The position numbers and the translations under genes were made by a program. A model generated the notes under the pieces. That model searched no databases. It was not told the origin of the DNA and saw only the letters and a list, made by a program, of their open reading frames with translations. From contig NW_006495906.1 in the NCBI RefSeq assembly GCF_000471905.2, positions 173,320 to 237,319 of the forward strand: a DNA stretch of 64,000 nt, written 5' to 3'. Below are positions 24,845 through 37,163 of the stretch, piece after piece (the first letter of the stretch is position 1; each line of letters starts with the position of its first letter). Source of the stretch: Amborella trichopoda. Taxonomy: Eukaryota; Streptophyta; Magnoliopsida; Amborellales; Amborellaceae.

Positions 24845-25225
24845 CGTTACACTACCAATGGGTAAACCAATGCGTAGTGCCTTTAAAGATTTGGGGGGCA
24901 CGACCTTCCCAAACATTCATATTCACATCCTAACTCCCTTCCTATCATCAGGAGTCGAGGGAAGATCTTAACTGCTGGCATAACATTCTTATTATATCAC
25001 AACAGATTACACTACAAACAAATGACCTGTTCCGTAGTGCCTCATATAATAGTCTCAGTATCTCATAATACACTACCAATGGATGTCCCATTGCATAGTG
25101 CTCCACATCATATTCTTATAATGTCAGATCCCACCTCCAATGGATGTCCCATTGCGTAGTGTTTTGTATCTCGTTCTTATCATATCAGATCCAACTACCA
25201 ATGGGTGTCCCATTGCGTAGTGTTT
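24845..25225 (+). repeat. Hairpin-containing minisatellite in B1
   Basis: Four units of about 60 bp near 24850, 25070, 25130 and 25194. Each contains ACTACCAATGGG then TGT then CCCATTGCGTAGT, an almost perfect inverted repeat (25194-25221 is the cleanest). Related words occur in B2 near 26405 and in B3 near 35900-36160 in opposite orientation. Confidence 0.8.
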
Positions 25226-26729
25226 CATATTCCATTCTTATCATAGGCAGGTCTTGTTACAACCCTGCACATTCATATCACATAAACATTCACCCATGCC
25301 TAAGCATACGTCATTACAATTATTCAAGAGTTCATAAGCATTCGCTAATCATAAACATGTTTCATTACAACCATGCATACCCAATAATTCATAACAGAAT
25401 AGAAATTTTGCAGTATGATAACCTCTTAGAAGATTTGGTCTAACTTCCAATCCATAAAGAATTTAGTCATGATACCAAACCAATTTGAAAAAAGACTCAT
25501 CCACCTTTCATTTAGAAGTGGTTTTTTCATGACCCCGCTCCCTGACCCCTACTAGAGCGCTACAGAGCGCGGGATCACAACCGGAGGTCGCAAACGTCAC
25601 TCAGGTGGGAGTTGCTCAACGCATAAAAACACGTAATCGATAGCGAAACCATGAATAAAAACTAGAATAAATCCATTCATCAACAAATATCAAACCAAAA
25701 GGTACAACCATTTCATTCATTTATTATCAAAAGTCTTTACAATTTCTTCAAGGCACTACTGGCTCAAAAACACAAAAGGAAGTATACATCATGTTGCTAA
25801 AACTACCAAAACATACTGTGAAGGTCTCCGAAAAATGGCTTCTCAAAACTTCTTAATCTCGGGTTTCAAACCCCCAAACTGCCACCCACCTTCACTCTAC
25901 AGTTATGAAAATAAAATGGAATAAGCTAAAAGCCCAATAAGCAGATCTACACCATTGCATTCCAACTAGCATGATAGTGATAAAGATATGCAATGCACAT
26001 ATATACGTATATATACACATGTATCAAATGAAGTCCGTCAACATGCTTTTCAACACTCTAATAGTAATGTGATAAAGGCAGTTCAATCTATAATGCATAA
26101 GTCACAATCACCTTACTTAAAGCACAGAAATAAGGACAACAGATCACAGATACAATTAACAGTTCATGCAAGAGGCTTAAATAAGACAGGCAAACAAATC
26201 TAATTACTCCTGAAGTAGAAGCCACAACGATCAAGCTAAGCCAATCCTGAACTTGGGACTTCTACCCTCACTCAGGAGGGTGGACAATGACAAGTAGGTA
26301 AATCCATTTCGTAATGTCCTCAATCATGCACACAATCCCCTAGGGTTTCGATAGGTAGTGGCCTTAGAAGACACGACCCTATCCTTCTGCCCTTCTGGCG
26401 AGAGAGCGTTACACTATCATTAGGTGACCCAATGCGTAGTTCCTACATAGATCTAGGGGGCGCGACCCTCTCAACTACCCACATCTTGAGTCTTGTCTTA
26501 TCATGGGGAGTTAGGGGAAGATCGCAGCTGTCGGCACCATCATTCACACAGTAGGTACCATTCCCAACAGGCAGCTGTCAGCACCATCATTCACATAGTA
26601 GGTGCCTATTCACATAACACATAAGCATTGCAGCTGTCGGAACCATCATTCACACAGTAGGTGCCCTTCTCAACAGGCAGCTGCCAGCACCATCATTCAC
26701 ACTGTACGTGCCCATTCACATATCACATA

Positions 26730-27300
26730 AATTTCACGATACCATTATTCACACCATAAGAATCCATTCGCATATCACATAAATATCATGATACCATCAT
26801 TCACACAGTAGGTATCCATTCACATATCACATAAATAGCATGATACCATCCTTCACACAGTAAGTATCCATTCACATATCGCATAAATAGCATCACACAG
26901 TAGGTATCCTTTCACATATCACATAAATAGCATGATACCATCATTCATACAGTAGGTATCCATAAACATATCACATAAATAGCATGATACCATTATTGAC
27001 ACAGTAGGTATCCATTCACATATCACATAAATAACATGATACCATCATTCACATTGTAGGCATCCATTCACATATCACATAACTAGCATGATATCATCAT
27101 TCACATAGTAGGTATCTATTCACATATCATATAAATAGCATGATACCATCATTCACACAGTAGGTATCCATTCAGATATGACATAAATAGCATGATATCA
27201 TCATTCACACAGTAGGTATCCATTCACATATCCCATAAATAACATGATATCATCATTCACACAGTAGGTATCCATTCACATATCACATAAATAGCAATAT
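26730..27300 (+). repeat. 52 bp tandem array, ~11 units, each with GATACC...GGTATC stem
   Basis: Units start at about 26739, 26790, 26842, 26934, 26986, 27038, 27090, 27142, 27194 and 27246, with one deleted unit near 26890. Each holds GATACCATCATTCACACAG then TAGGTATC, so the ends GATACC and GGTATC can pair. Before it, 26530-26720 carries an older variant with GCAGCTGTCGG and GTAGGTGCC. The array lies in the U3 part of B2. Confidence 0.95.
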
Positions 27301-28734
27301 CACATTTTGGTCAGTGGCATATCACACTTTTAACAGTATTACAATGACAGTATCATAGTAACAGTAACATTATTTCAGTTAAACCTTATCGCTCAATTTC
27401 CTACCATTAAGGGCAATGACATGCGCTCACCATTAGAGTTGTAACTCTTGGATTATTTAGAGTTTGAAAATGGTTCCAAAATCAATTTTTTACCCAACCC
27501 ACCTATCTCTCAAATGGGAATGTTTTGGAGACAATTGGACGCCGTTTGGCCCTTTAAATGTTCAAGGAGGTGAGTGTTAACTAGCTGCCCCCTGCTGTGT
27601 ACAGTAGACAGAGAAGTACCCTACTTCATATCACTATAACTTTCAAACCGTAAGGCAAATTGCGACAGTTTCAAAATCAAACTTGAAGCCAAGATGTATA
27701 TCTTTCTAACAAGGTAAATATGAAAGCTTTTGGATTACATTTGATGGTTCAAAGATTCGTGTCAAACAAGGTGATAGTTCTGAAATTTATCAACACTGCC
27801 CACAGCGACATACCTTCATAAAACGAAGTATAACTTTCAATCTAAAACTAATTTGAAGATAGTTTCTAACATGCAAGTTTTAGCCCAATCATATATATTG
27901 CAAATGGCTATAGTTTAGGTAAAAATGAATGTTGTTTGGTTAGTTAAAATCAGTGACAACAGTGGTATTAGTCCAAAAATCTAGAAAAATAGTCAATAGT
28001 GATATACTTTCCCATTTTGAAACGTAACTTTATTTTCGTAAGGACTTTCCACAGTGGCCAAAAATAAACATTTTACTAAACTTGTATATCTTCCCAATGG
28101 TGTGGTTTGAGGTCAATCTGACCCTGTTTGGCTGCTCAAAAGTCTCTTTCAATAACACACATGTTCTTGAAATTTCATAGTGGCATATAACATATCTTAA
28201 GAACACATTCCATGGCCTTCATTTCATGGTGAGGAACATGATAACAACCATTCACTCACAATACACACACAAAACATGCATTTCTTACATAATCTAAGAA
28301 TCATACATTCAGTCTTAGCATTCACTTTTATTATAGAACAAAACCCCCAAATTTTCTACATCACAATACACTTTCCTTGCTTATTTCACTTGCATAAATT
28401 CCCATGCATCCTTACGACTACCATGCAATGGTGATGGATCCACTTACCTGAATAACAATGGTGACTTCTCCACTCCTCTTCTCACAGCTCTCACCCGCCC
28501 AACAATGGATGCCCACCAACAATCACTTCTTCTAATATTGTGTCTTAGAGAGAGAGAGAGAAATGAGGTAAGAATGAGTGGCGTGGGTGAGAGAAGAGGA
28601 TTAAGTAATCTTATGTTTGGGGTGGTGGTCCAAGTGTCATCAAAATACTTAAAATCTGGACAGGTGGCACACACATCAGCATGCATTCAACAAGTGGCAT
28701 ACTCAACTCATGCATGTCAGAGACACAATCGGAG
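27301..28734 (+). other. B2 LTR body, no gene
   Basis: Non-coding LTR sequence shared with B3 (34600-35700, opposite strand) and partly with B1 (29171-30000). Shared words include GGTTCCAAAATCAA, GCAAATGGCTATAG and AAGTAGGGTA-like segments. No frame longer than chance and no coding similarity was seen. Confidence 0.7.
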
Positions 28735-29150
28735 CTAGCCCTCTACGCAGTCGGCGCTGCACACAACCCAGCCGGCGCTGCACACAACCCAGTTGGCAAT
28801 GCACACAACCCAGCCGGAGCTACACACAACCTAGTTGGTGCTGCTCACAACTCAGTCGACACTACCCACAACTCAGCCGGCGCTACCCTAAACTTAGCCG
28901 ACGCTGGTACTTTCTCCTCTTCATAGCCAGCGCTACACACAACCCAGCCGGCGTTGGACAACTCAGCTGGCGCTGATCTCTACACAGCCGGTGCTAGTCT
29001 CTACACAGCTGGCATTGGGCTCTACACAACCGGTGCTAGTCTCTACATAGCTAGTGCCGATACTTTCTCCTCTTCACAGTCGGTGCTACACACAACTCAG
29101 CCATCACTGGACAACTCAGCCGGCGCCGGTTCTCTACTCAGTCGGGAAAA
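28735..29150 (+). repeat. CAGCCGGCGCTG word array in B2
   Basis: About sixteen near-copies of CAGCCGGCGCTG (variants CAGTCGGCGCTG, CAGCTGGCATTG) separated by ACACAACC or CTCTACA spacers of 12-30 bp. The word is nearly self-complementary. Open frames give AHNPAG-type peptide repeats, an artefact of the repeat. Confidence 0.85.
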
Positions 29151-30045
29151 GTTTAGGTCGTCATAGGTTTGATATCATTTGGAACCTATTTGGTCAGTAA
29201 ACAGTTTAGTACATGACATACAATAGTTTTGGAAATTCATTTTAACTCACAATAGTGATGTCTTCATACAAACAGAGGCATAATTCCCAAACCATAAAAA
29301 TTTCAACATGGTTCCAAAACCAAATTTGAAGTACACATACCCATATTTCATTTAAAAGTGGTTTGAGAACCTTTGGACACCATTTGGTTAGTAAAAAATT
29401 CATTACAAAATATACAACAGTTTTGGAAATTCACTGCAACTTACAACAATGACATATTCATACAAACAGAGGCATAATTCCCAAACCATACAGAATTTCA
29501 ACAGGGTTCTAAAACCAAATTTGGAATAGACATATAGTTTGAGATCATTTGTACACATTTTTGTCAGTAAATAGTTCAATTAAAAACATGAAAAGTTCCA
29601 TGAAATGCAGTTTACAGTTTTGGCATACTTTCGAAAATAACCCATAACTTCCAAACCAGAATGGACATGGACACAAGGTCTTCTCCATATTAAAATAGAG
29701 GCACATGGGGTACTTTCTCTCAAATTTTCATAGTCAACAGAAATAATTTCAATGCTCAATTTATCTTGCCCATAAGAAGCATAGTCCCGGAAAGATAGAC
29801 ATATTCTAGCATAACTTCCATAGCATGCAGCCACAACCTTATTAAAAAATCATGCTTATAACCAAAACTATGGAGACATGAATGCCAGATCTACTTGTAT
29901 ACACCAAAATGTACTTCAATTTCCCCCACTCTGGTCAACTTTTCAAGCTCCCAAAATGGCTCCAAGAGGTTGATATTGTAAGTGTTTGAAAAAGGAGTTC
30001 AAGAGTGAGAGAGAGCAAAAGTCCTTGGAGGGGTGAGAGGGGTAG

Positions 30046-30055
30046 TATTTATAAA
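30046..30055 (+). promoter_or_regulatory. TATA-like site of family B LTR B1
   Basis: TATTTATAAA about 380 bp before the LTR end. It supports plus as the sense direction of B1. A CT-rich tract with spaced words follows at 30190-30420. Confidence 0.5.
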
Positions 30056-30189
30056 CTAAGAGGGGGAGGCAGCTGGCATGTGGCAACTAAAGGGGCTACA
30101 AGTGGCATCCAAGCGGCTGACAAGGGCATACATGTGGCTTACATGTACCACATGGCACTCATACTCTCACAGCATAAACACGCACGAAG

Positions 30190-30420
30190 GTAACCTCTCT
30201 CTTTTGGCGTGCTCGGTAGTTCTTCACGTGCACGATGGCACTCTCTACCGCGTGCTCTCTTCTTCTTCTGTCTCTCATTGCTGCGCATGGTGGCACTCGA
30301 GCACGACTGCCCTCTCTGCTACGTGCTCTCTTCTTCTTCTGTCTCTCACTGCCGCACATGGCAGCACTCTCTACCGCACACTGTTGTGTTCTTACTATCG
30401 CGCACTTCCTCAAGCGGGAA
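30190..30420 (+). repeat. Polypyrimidine tract with spaced GC words in B1
   Basis: Blocks of CTCTCTTCTTCTTCTGTCTC alternate with CACGTGCACGATGGCAC, GCTGCGCATGGTGGCAC, GCCGCACATGGCAGC and similar words. It is the short counterpart of the tracts in family A and C LTRs and lies after the TATA-like site. Confidence 0.65.
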
Positions 30421-30442
30421 AAATCTCGGTCGTAGCAACTAT

Positions 30443-30760
30443 CATCTGCAAAAGCGGAGTATCGTTCCATGGAACTTCCATCTTGTGAAATTACTTGGAT
30501 AAAATATCTCTTGTCTGATCTTGGCATTTCTCATAATGGCCCCATGATACTTTATTATGGCAACAAATCAGTCTTACACATTTTTGTCAATTCAGTCTTC
30601 TATGAGTGAACAAAACATATTGAACTTGATTATTATCTAGTTTGCCAAAAAATCCAATAGGGTCTCATTCATACATCTCATGTCCCAACTAATTCTCAAC
30701 GAGCCGATATATATACAAAAGCTCTTGAAAATTAGCAATTTCAGTTTCTCGCAGGCAAGT
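30443..30760 (+). pseudogene. Copia RNase H, C-terminal part
   Basis: Reads AKAEYRSMELPSCEITWIKY, then LLSDLGISHNGPMILYYGN and HIELDYYLVCQKI, ending in SQRADIYTKALEN. This is the copia RNase H end in the usual order. The first part of the domain lies at 23830-23961, on the other side of the family B insertion. At least two in-frame stops are present. Confidence 0.88.
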
Positions 30761-30787
30761 TGGGCATTCTCAATGTTTAGGCTCCAA

Positions 30788-30842
30788 CTTGAGGGAGAGT
30801 GTTGGGAGTTACCAAAATTTTTTATTTGAAATTCAAATCTTG
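30788..30842 (+). repeat. Copia polypurine tract and first part of 3' LTR
   Basis: CTTGAGGGAGAG at 30788-30799 is the typical copia polypurine tract, followed directly by TGTTGGGAG, the start of the 3' LTR. LTR sequence runs to about 30842, where the LINE begins. The rest of the LTR is at 55056-55224. Confidence 0.8.
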
Positions 30843-30847
30843 GGTTC

Positions 30848-33074
30848 ATGTTGAAAATGATCCATGGTGTTGATCCCATGGATTCTCCCAAACGTCCTAA
30901 TCCATCTTCTCGGAACATTTGCTCATTCTTTAACCTTCTTTTACAGACCATGGGTTCAAGAGACATGACCATAGATGGAAACATGGTTGCGACCACATCT
31001 GATATGATCCAACCTTCTTCTAATGGTGAACTCACTCTTTTGGCTACTAGACCTCCAAACCCCCTTCTTTCCCATATGAACTTCCCCCCCCTTTTCTTCC
31101 GTTGGTGCTGCCCCCTCTTTCTTGGGTGTAGGGCCTTCTTCACAGGGTAACGAGATCTCTACTGGAAGCAAAACTAGCAATGCATGGATGAAGAACTCAT
31201 CCTCCTTGGTCTTTCTATTTAGGAAGCAGGACGTGTATAATGGGGTTGTTTATTTTGAGGATACAACAGAGGATCCCCCACAAATCATTGAAGGCAAGAT
31301 ATGTGTTGTTATTGACGGACAAACCTATGAGAGATATGCCGATTGATGGAGACATTTGTTACTTGGTTACTTTCTTGGAAGTAGGCCTGAATGGAAGTAT
31401 ATGAAAGCTGTGTTGGCCAAGATGTGGTGCCTTCAATCTGATTTGGAGATCATTTATCTTAATGATAGTTTTCTGCTCTTTAGATTTAAGTCGAGTGAAG
31501 AAATGGAAATTGCAATGACAGGGGGACCGTGGTTTATTAATACGAAGTGCCTTGTTCTATAGAAATGGATTCCAAATGCAGTGCCTTCTATGCAAGATCT
31601 TTGCACTATTCCAGTTTGGATCAAGCTTCCTGACCTTCTTATTTTATGTTGGGAATTGAAAATACTCTTTTAAGGTCGCGGCTTTGATTTGAAAACGTAT
31701 TTTCATGGATAGGCCAACATATCTAAAAACTAGGCCAGAGGCAAGGGGCTGTGTTTGGATGAAAATTAATGGTTAATTCTTAGAGGAGATTTTGGTTAAC
31801 TTGAATGGTTGCTTAATGCAACGAAAGGTTCTTTAATAATTTATTCTGGTGGTGTGCAAGAAGTGCATGATTCTCGGTCATAAAGATGAACTATGCAGAA
31901 GACGCTTGGGAGCTTATAGTGGGAAGAACCTCAAGGTTCAAACGTAGGATATAGCAAGCACCAAAACAGGGAAACCTGAAAAATTAAATGGTGAGGAGGT
32001 TTGGCGGATGACGAGAGGAAGCAAGGAGGTTTTGTTTCGGAAGAAATATGTTCCTGTGGATAGAGCCGTGTTTGATATTCTTGCATAATTTGAATATGGT
32101 GAGTGCATGTAACAATTTTTTTTTTGGAGGATCGCTCAAATGACTAGGGTTTACAGGGACCCCTTGGATTGGCTGCTGATGTGGTGGAGGATCCGTCATC
32201 TCTAGTGGTGGAAATTTGGAGGGTGGGGATTTACTACCTCTCGCAAGTCATTCATCATCATTGGATGGTAGCATGGACATTAATATGGATGTCTTGCATG
32301 GTGGGTCACAAGATGGTGGCCTGAATGATGAGGATGTTGACTTGTTGACTCCGATGGTAAGGTTTCTGGTGAGATGAATGGGCATGGCTTGGAGGAGATA
32401 ACGATAACCATCTCATCTACGCCTATTTTGGAGGAGGCAGCTGCTAAGGCTGATTTCTCGCAAGCAAATATGGAAGGTAAATCTTCTTCTTTGGTGGATA
32501 ATGATGTTAGGGGAAAGTCTACCTTCGTGCAAATCTTGAAACTAATATCCCCTCTTTGGAGGAGGACGTGATGGATAAAGGTTATGACACCTTAAAGACT
32601 TTAAGGATGCCTATCATAAATGAAAATTTCACTAGTGGAAACGAATATTTCTAAGTTTCGGTGGACGCCGAAGATGATTTGGTTATAAAAAAAGCTTCTA
32701 AGACAATAAGGGAAACGGTCTCAACTTCCCTACTTGTAGTTGGGGATGGAGCGGCGAGTGAAAAATTAAGCACCTTTGTTGTCGTCGAACCTGTAAAGGG
32801 GGCACTGCAGGTGTTCTGATCAACGCCAACTGGTGACAATATTAGCAGTGTTTTGACAGCTGCTGATGATGCATCAGTAGATGAAATTGCTTATGTTCCT
32901 ATGACTCATGCTTCTATGAAGTTCAACAAGATTGGATCCAAAGTTGAAGGGAGTCTACAACAACATACGAAACACAAAGGAAAACAAACAACAAAAAGAG
33001 TTACGCGATCAAAGTCAAGTGTTGGACATATGGAGGGGGGTATTTCCCACCCAGGTATGCCTAATCTTTCATAA
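30848..33074 (+). pseudogene. LINE ORF1 remnant (DUF4283, CCHC knuckle)
   Basis: 31356-31562 reads LLGYFLGSRPEWKYMKAVLA, then KMWCLQSDLEIIYLNDSFLL and MTGGPWFINTKCLVL. This is the DUF4283 region of plant L1-type ORF1 proteins, an RNA-binding chaperone role by family knowledge. At 31855-31896 CKKCMILGHKDELC is a perfect C-X2-C-X4-H-X4-C zinc knuckle. The upstream part (30848-31346) is Pro/Ser-rich and in other frames. The region after the knuckle (32000-33074) is Ser/Asp-rich and poorly conserved. Several stops interrupt it. Confidence 0.8.
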
Positions 33075-33082
33075 TTTCTTGT

Positions 33083-33285
33083 ATGTCCATCATAGCTTCA
33101 AGTGTTAGAGGTATATATACAGTTGGAACGTCATCGGATATTAAAAGTATAATTCTTAATAACGATGTTGGTTTATGTTTTCTAACGGAAACAAGGATGA
33201 AATCACATAGGTGGTCTAGAAAGATTGGCTGTTACAATTCCTTAGTAATTAATGAGTTGGATGAAAAAACTATGATAATGATGAT
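33083..33285 (+). pseudogene. LINE ORF2 endonuclease N-terminus (fragment)
   Basis: Reads SIIASSVRGIYTVGTSSDIK, then SIILNNDVGLCFLTETRMKS, the beginning of an AP-type endonuclease. The conserved Asn of WNVRG is Ser here and the conserved Glu of the ETK motif is present in TETR. The fragment ends at 33285, where a family A LTR terminus begins, leaving about 65 of the usual ~220 residues. Confidence 0.75.
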
Positions 33286-34074
33286 TGGTTCGGTGCCTCG
33301 ATCTCGCCCTTGGATCTAGATGATCTTGTGGCACACGTCCCGGGTCTCGAAGGGAACCCGAGACTTGAGATCGCTCTCTCAGGAGCCTTGCTCAAGAACA
33401 AGGGCAGGTATACCAACTGATGAGAGAGGAATTTAAGGTGGGTTCAGGACTTACTCAGGCTGGTTTGCATGGGCGCCATCTTAGATCACGAAGAAAGCCA
33501 CTCAGTCGTACGACTGGTTTGGAATCGCCTCCCTTGGCATGTATTCTCCTGTTTCAGCTATCACACACACATGGTAATTTTACAAGACAAGTGGGCTAAG
33601 AGACTCCGTCTGTCTTTGGGTGAATGCACACAGGCGTGCACATTCAAAAGAGAAAAGAGAAGAAATGATGAGATGAGGGTTTGGAGAAGGAACAAGAGAA
33701 AAAAAAAGAAGAGAAAGAGACACTTGACCGGGTGACTAGCCTAGCATAGTGGCTAGATTGGCATGATGATTGACCTATCGTGGTAGCAAGATAGGCATGG
33801 TAACAAGACCGACACGGCAGTAATACTACTCGACAACAGAACACCAATACCAACCAGCCTAGCACAATGGCTACTTCGATGTTGCAGCAAGACGGGAATG
33901 GTAACTTAGACCAGCACAACAACAATACTGCTTGACGACGGGCCTACCATGACAGTGCTAAACTTGTCCCTTAGCCAAATGAGAGAGGAATAAAAAAGAA
34001 AGAGGGAGATAAGAAAAGCAGAGAGAGAAAGTGCAGCAATCCAAGACTCTTTCGGGTCAGAAAGGGAAGAGAGA

Positions 34075-34400
34075 GAGGCCAGTGCCGGCTGTGTAGAGAG
34101 AGAGGCCAGCTTCGGTTGTGTAGAGAGAGAGAGAGGTCAACACCAGCAGTGTCGAAGAGAGAGATCAGCACCGGCTATGCAGAAAGAGAGAGAGGCCAGC
34201 GTCGGCTGTGTCAAAGAAAGAGAGACCAGCGTCGGCTGTGTAGAAGAGAGAGACCAGTGTCGGTTGTGTAGAAGAGAGAGAGGCCTACACCGGTTGTGTA
34301 GAAGAGAGAGGTCAATGCCGACTGTGTAGAAGAGAGAGGCCAGCACTGGCTTTGTAGAAAAGAGAGAGAGGCCAGCGCCGACTGTGAAGACAGAGAGATG
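34075..34400 (-). repeat. CAGCCGACGCTGG word array in B3
   Basis: On the plus strand GCCAGCGTCGGCTGTGTAG and variants recur about every 30 bp, separated by GAGAGAGA. On the sense (minus) strand this is a CT tract with CAGCCGACGCTGG words. It corresponds to the array at 28735-29150 of B2, but the spacer here is CT-rich instead of ACACAACC. Confidence 0.85.
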
Positions 34401-35739
34401 GAGTAGCACCGCGTGTCACTGTCGTGCATGGATAGTGAGCGCCACCTGTTGAGTGCATGCTATCATGCGTGCCACTTGTCTTATTGTACACCACGTGACG
34501 CCAATTGGACTACCACCCAGCCACAGGGTACTTAAGCCCTCTCCTCTCACTCTCATGCCACTTTACTTCTTCCTCATCTCTCTTTCTAAGGCTAAGCCAA
34601 GAGTTAAGAAGGAGCCTCCCTTTAGCTCACTGTTAGAACAGCCCCTTTAGGGGTTGAAAAAGGCTGAAGAAGAAGGTGTTTGGAGGCAATATACATTCAA
34701 GGTAAGTGGATCCGTTACAATTGCATTATAGTTGTAAGGATGCATGGGAATTTATGCCTGTGAAAATCCTTATGCCTTGTTCCCATAAAATTGGGGCTTT
34801 TGTTCTATGATAATGGCTGATGTTGAGAATGAATGCATGTTTCTTATATTATAAAAGAAATGCATGTTATGCGCATACATTGTGAGGGAACGGTTGTTAT
34901 CATGAAATAAAGGTCATGGAATGTGTTCTTGAGACATTTTAATATGCCACTGTAAAAATTTCAGAAATATGTGTATTCTTGAAAGAGGCTTTTGAGCAGG
35001 TCAATAGGGTCGGATTGACCTCAAATTACCTCCATTGGAAAGATATATGAGTCTAGTAAAAAGTTTGATTTTGGCCACTGTTGAAATTCTTTACAAAAAT
35101 GAAGTTACGTTTCAAAATGAGAAGGTATATAACTGTTGACTGTTTTCCTAGAGTTTTCACTAATACACTGTGGTCACTGATTTTAACTTACCAAACGAAG
35201 TTAATTTTTGGTTAAACCATAGCCATTTGAAATATATTTAATGGGATAAAATTTTCATGGAGAAACCATTTTTAAATTCTTCTTAGATTGAAAGTTATAC
35301 TTCATTTTATGAAGGTATGTCGCTGTGAGCAGTTTTGATAAAATCTAGAACTATCACCTTGATTGGTACCAATTTTTCAATCACCAAATGGAAATCAAAT
35401 GCTTTCAAATTAGCGTTTTTAGAAATATATGTCTTGGCTTAAACTTTTATTTTGGAACCGTCCCAAGTTTCTTTACGGTTTGGGAGTTACAGTGATATGA
35501 AGCAGGATATGTAGCTGTCCCCTGTGCACCGTAGGGTGCAGCTAGTAAACCCTCAACTCTTTGAACCTTTAAGAGTATAAACGGGGTCCAATTGGCTTCA
35601 AACTACCCCCATTTGAAAGATGGGGTTGTCTAGTGTAAACTTTGTTTTGGAACCATCTTTAAATTCCAAATGAATTGAAAGTTATGACCTTGTTTTTTAT
35701 CGGATATTACTGCTTGAGATTTCAGAAAATGTGGCATCG

Positions 35740-36250
35740 ACACTAAAACTTTGTGACTCTGATAACGTATGATACTGATACTATTACTTTGTGACACTGA
35801 TGCAAAATTTCTATGATATTATTATTGTTATCATGCGTTACTGATACCATCACCCTGTGAACGCGATACTGGGATTCTATTAGATGAGTTATCCACACTA
35901 CGACCGCTAGCATTGGGTCCCCCATTGGTAGTGGACACTGTAATTTCTGTTATACTGATGCTATTATGCATACTATGACCCCTACGTAATGGATCCTCCA
36001 TTGGTAGTGGATATTGTAGTTTCTGTTATACTGATACTATTATGCATACTATGACCACTATGTAATGGGTCCTCCATTGGTTGTGAGTATTTCGACTCTG
36101 TTAAATGAGAACTAATAACTATTTGTGACCACTACGCAATGGGTCCTCCATTGGTAGATGGATGTATTGTGCCCCAACTCCTATGATAGGAGTGGAGTCG
36201 AGAGGTTCCCCCGAATTGTTTATGCGCTACGCATAGGGTCCTCCAATGGT
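35740..36250 (-). repeat. Minisatellite of B3, ~85 bp units
   Basis: ATGGGTCCTCCATTGGTAGTG-like words recur near 35910, 35990, 36065, 36135 and 36235, separated by TTCTGTTATACTGATACTATTATGCATAC. CACTATGTAATGG...CCATTGG forms the same stem as the B1 minisatellite. The unit is longer than in B1 or B2. Confidence 0.75.
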
Positions 36251-37163
36251 ATTGTAACGCCTTCTCATGTAAGGGCACAAGAGAGGTTCATGTCTTGCAA
36301 GGCCCTAGCCTATCAAAAATCCCAAAGTGGGCTGGGGATGTGTGTATGAGTGAGGATATTACAAAGTGGGACCTCCACTTGTCATTATCCTCCCTCCTAA
36401 ATGAGGGTAGAAGTCCCAAGTTTCTAGATTAGCTTAGTCTGATGTGGCTTCTACTTCAGGACTAACTTAATCTGTTTTGCTTATCTGAATTTTGTATTCT
36501 GTAAGACCATCTGACTGTAACTATAACATGCACACAGGTTGATGCTATCTCAAGAACAAGTAATGCCATGTTAACTAAGTAATGTCCTCTTTATATAGCA
36601 TTCATATGTACTCTGATAGGTGATTATACTTTGTGAGACAAATGCGAATTATGATGAGCTATGGCCATGTTATTACATATGTACTAATAGTCAGGAATGC
36701 AAGGGCAGTGATCTACTTACTGAGCTTAGTGCTCACTTCGGTTATTTCATATGTGTAGAGTGATAGTGCTTGACCGCACGTGACGAGCAGCTGACCAGTG
36801 ATAGCTGGTGTGCGGAGTTCAAACCGGTTCAAGATCCCCTTTTGTCTCTGTAGGTGTCTGGTAGCGCTGCCACGTGTTGCTTTGTTTGATGTAATGTTTT
36901 GGGATGAATGTTAGGCTCTTTAGCCTGAAACTTTATTGTAAAGACTTTTGGAATGGAATGAAGATAATGGTTTTAATTTACTGTTTTCAATGCTTGTTGA
37001 AATATATTTATTTTCTTCTCATGGTTTTGCTTTGATTCCTCACTTTTAACACATGTTGATCTCACTCCCACTTGAGTGATGTACGCGACCTCCGGTCGCG
37101 ATCTTGCACTTTGTCGCCCTCCGGTTGAGACAGCAGTGGTCAGGGGGGGGTCATGATAAAAAG

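Larger units (their letters stand above)
25525..29165 (+). mobile_element. Family B solo LTR (copy B2), 3641 bp, TSD GGTTT
   Basis: Begins TTTCATGACCCC and ends GGTCGTCATA, flanked by GGTTT at 25520-25524 and 29166-29170. Aligned with B1, the first dinucleotide has changed TG to TT and the last CA to TA. B1 sequence continues on both sides. It is a solo LTR without coding capacity, containing an 11-unit 52 bp array and a GC-word tract. It is the youngest layer in this part of the nest, because it interrupts B1, which interrupts copia. Confidence 0.82.
23962..30437 (+). mobile_element. Family B solo LTR (copy B1), TSD ACTAT, with nested B2
   Basis: Starts TGTCACGACCCC at 23962 and ends GGTCGTAGCA at 30437. 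ACTAT flanks both sides (23957-23961 and 30438-30442). With one copy of the duplication the copia RNase H frame is continuous across the insertion. After removing the nested B2 copy (25525-29165 plus its duplication) B1 is about 2.83 kb. It has no coding region. A TATA-like site lies at 30046-30055, so most of its length is U3 and the transcribed part is short (~380 bp). Confidence 0.88.
34032..37158 (-). mobile_element. Family B solo LTR (copy B3), 3127 bp, TSD (G/A)AAAG
   Basis: On the minus strand it starts TATCATGACCCC at 37158 and ends GGATTGCTGCA at 34032, matching the family B ends with TG changed to TA. GAAAG (34027-34031) and AAAAG (37159-37163) flank it, a duplication with one transition. 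It sits in the purine-rich tract of family A copy ii, which resumes at 37164. It contains the family's hairpin minisatellite (35740-36250) and GC-word array (34075-34400). No coding region. Confidence 0.8.

Noticed and set aside
26730-27300. Regular repeats that could suggest a CRISPR array
   Set aside because: Units are contiguous 52 bp tandem copies with no unique spacers, inside a plant LTR. No cas-like genes.
28681-29166. Apparent repeat protein (AHNPAGAAHNPVG)
   Set aside because: Arises from the GC-word array, readable in three frames as different repeats. The LTR context explains it.
33083-33319. Independent small gene at 33083
   Set aside because: It matches the N-terminus of a LINE endonuclease and runs into the LTR at 33286.
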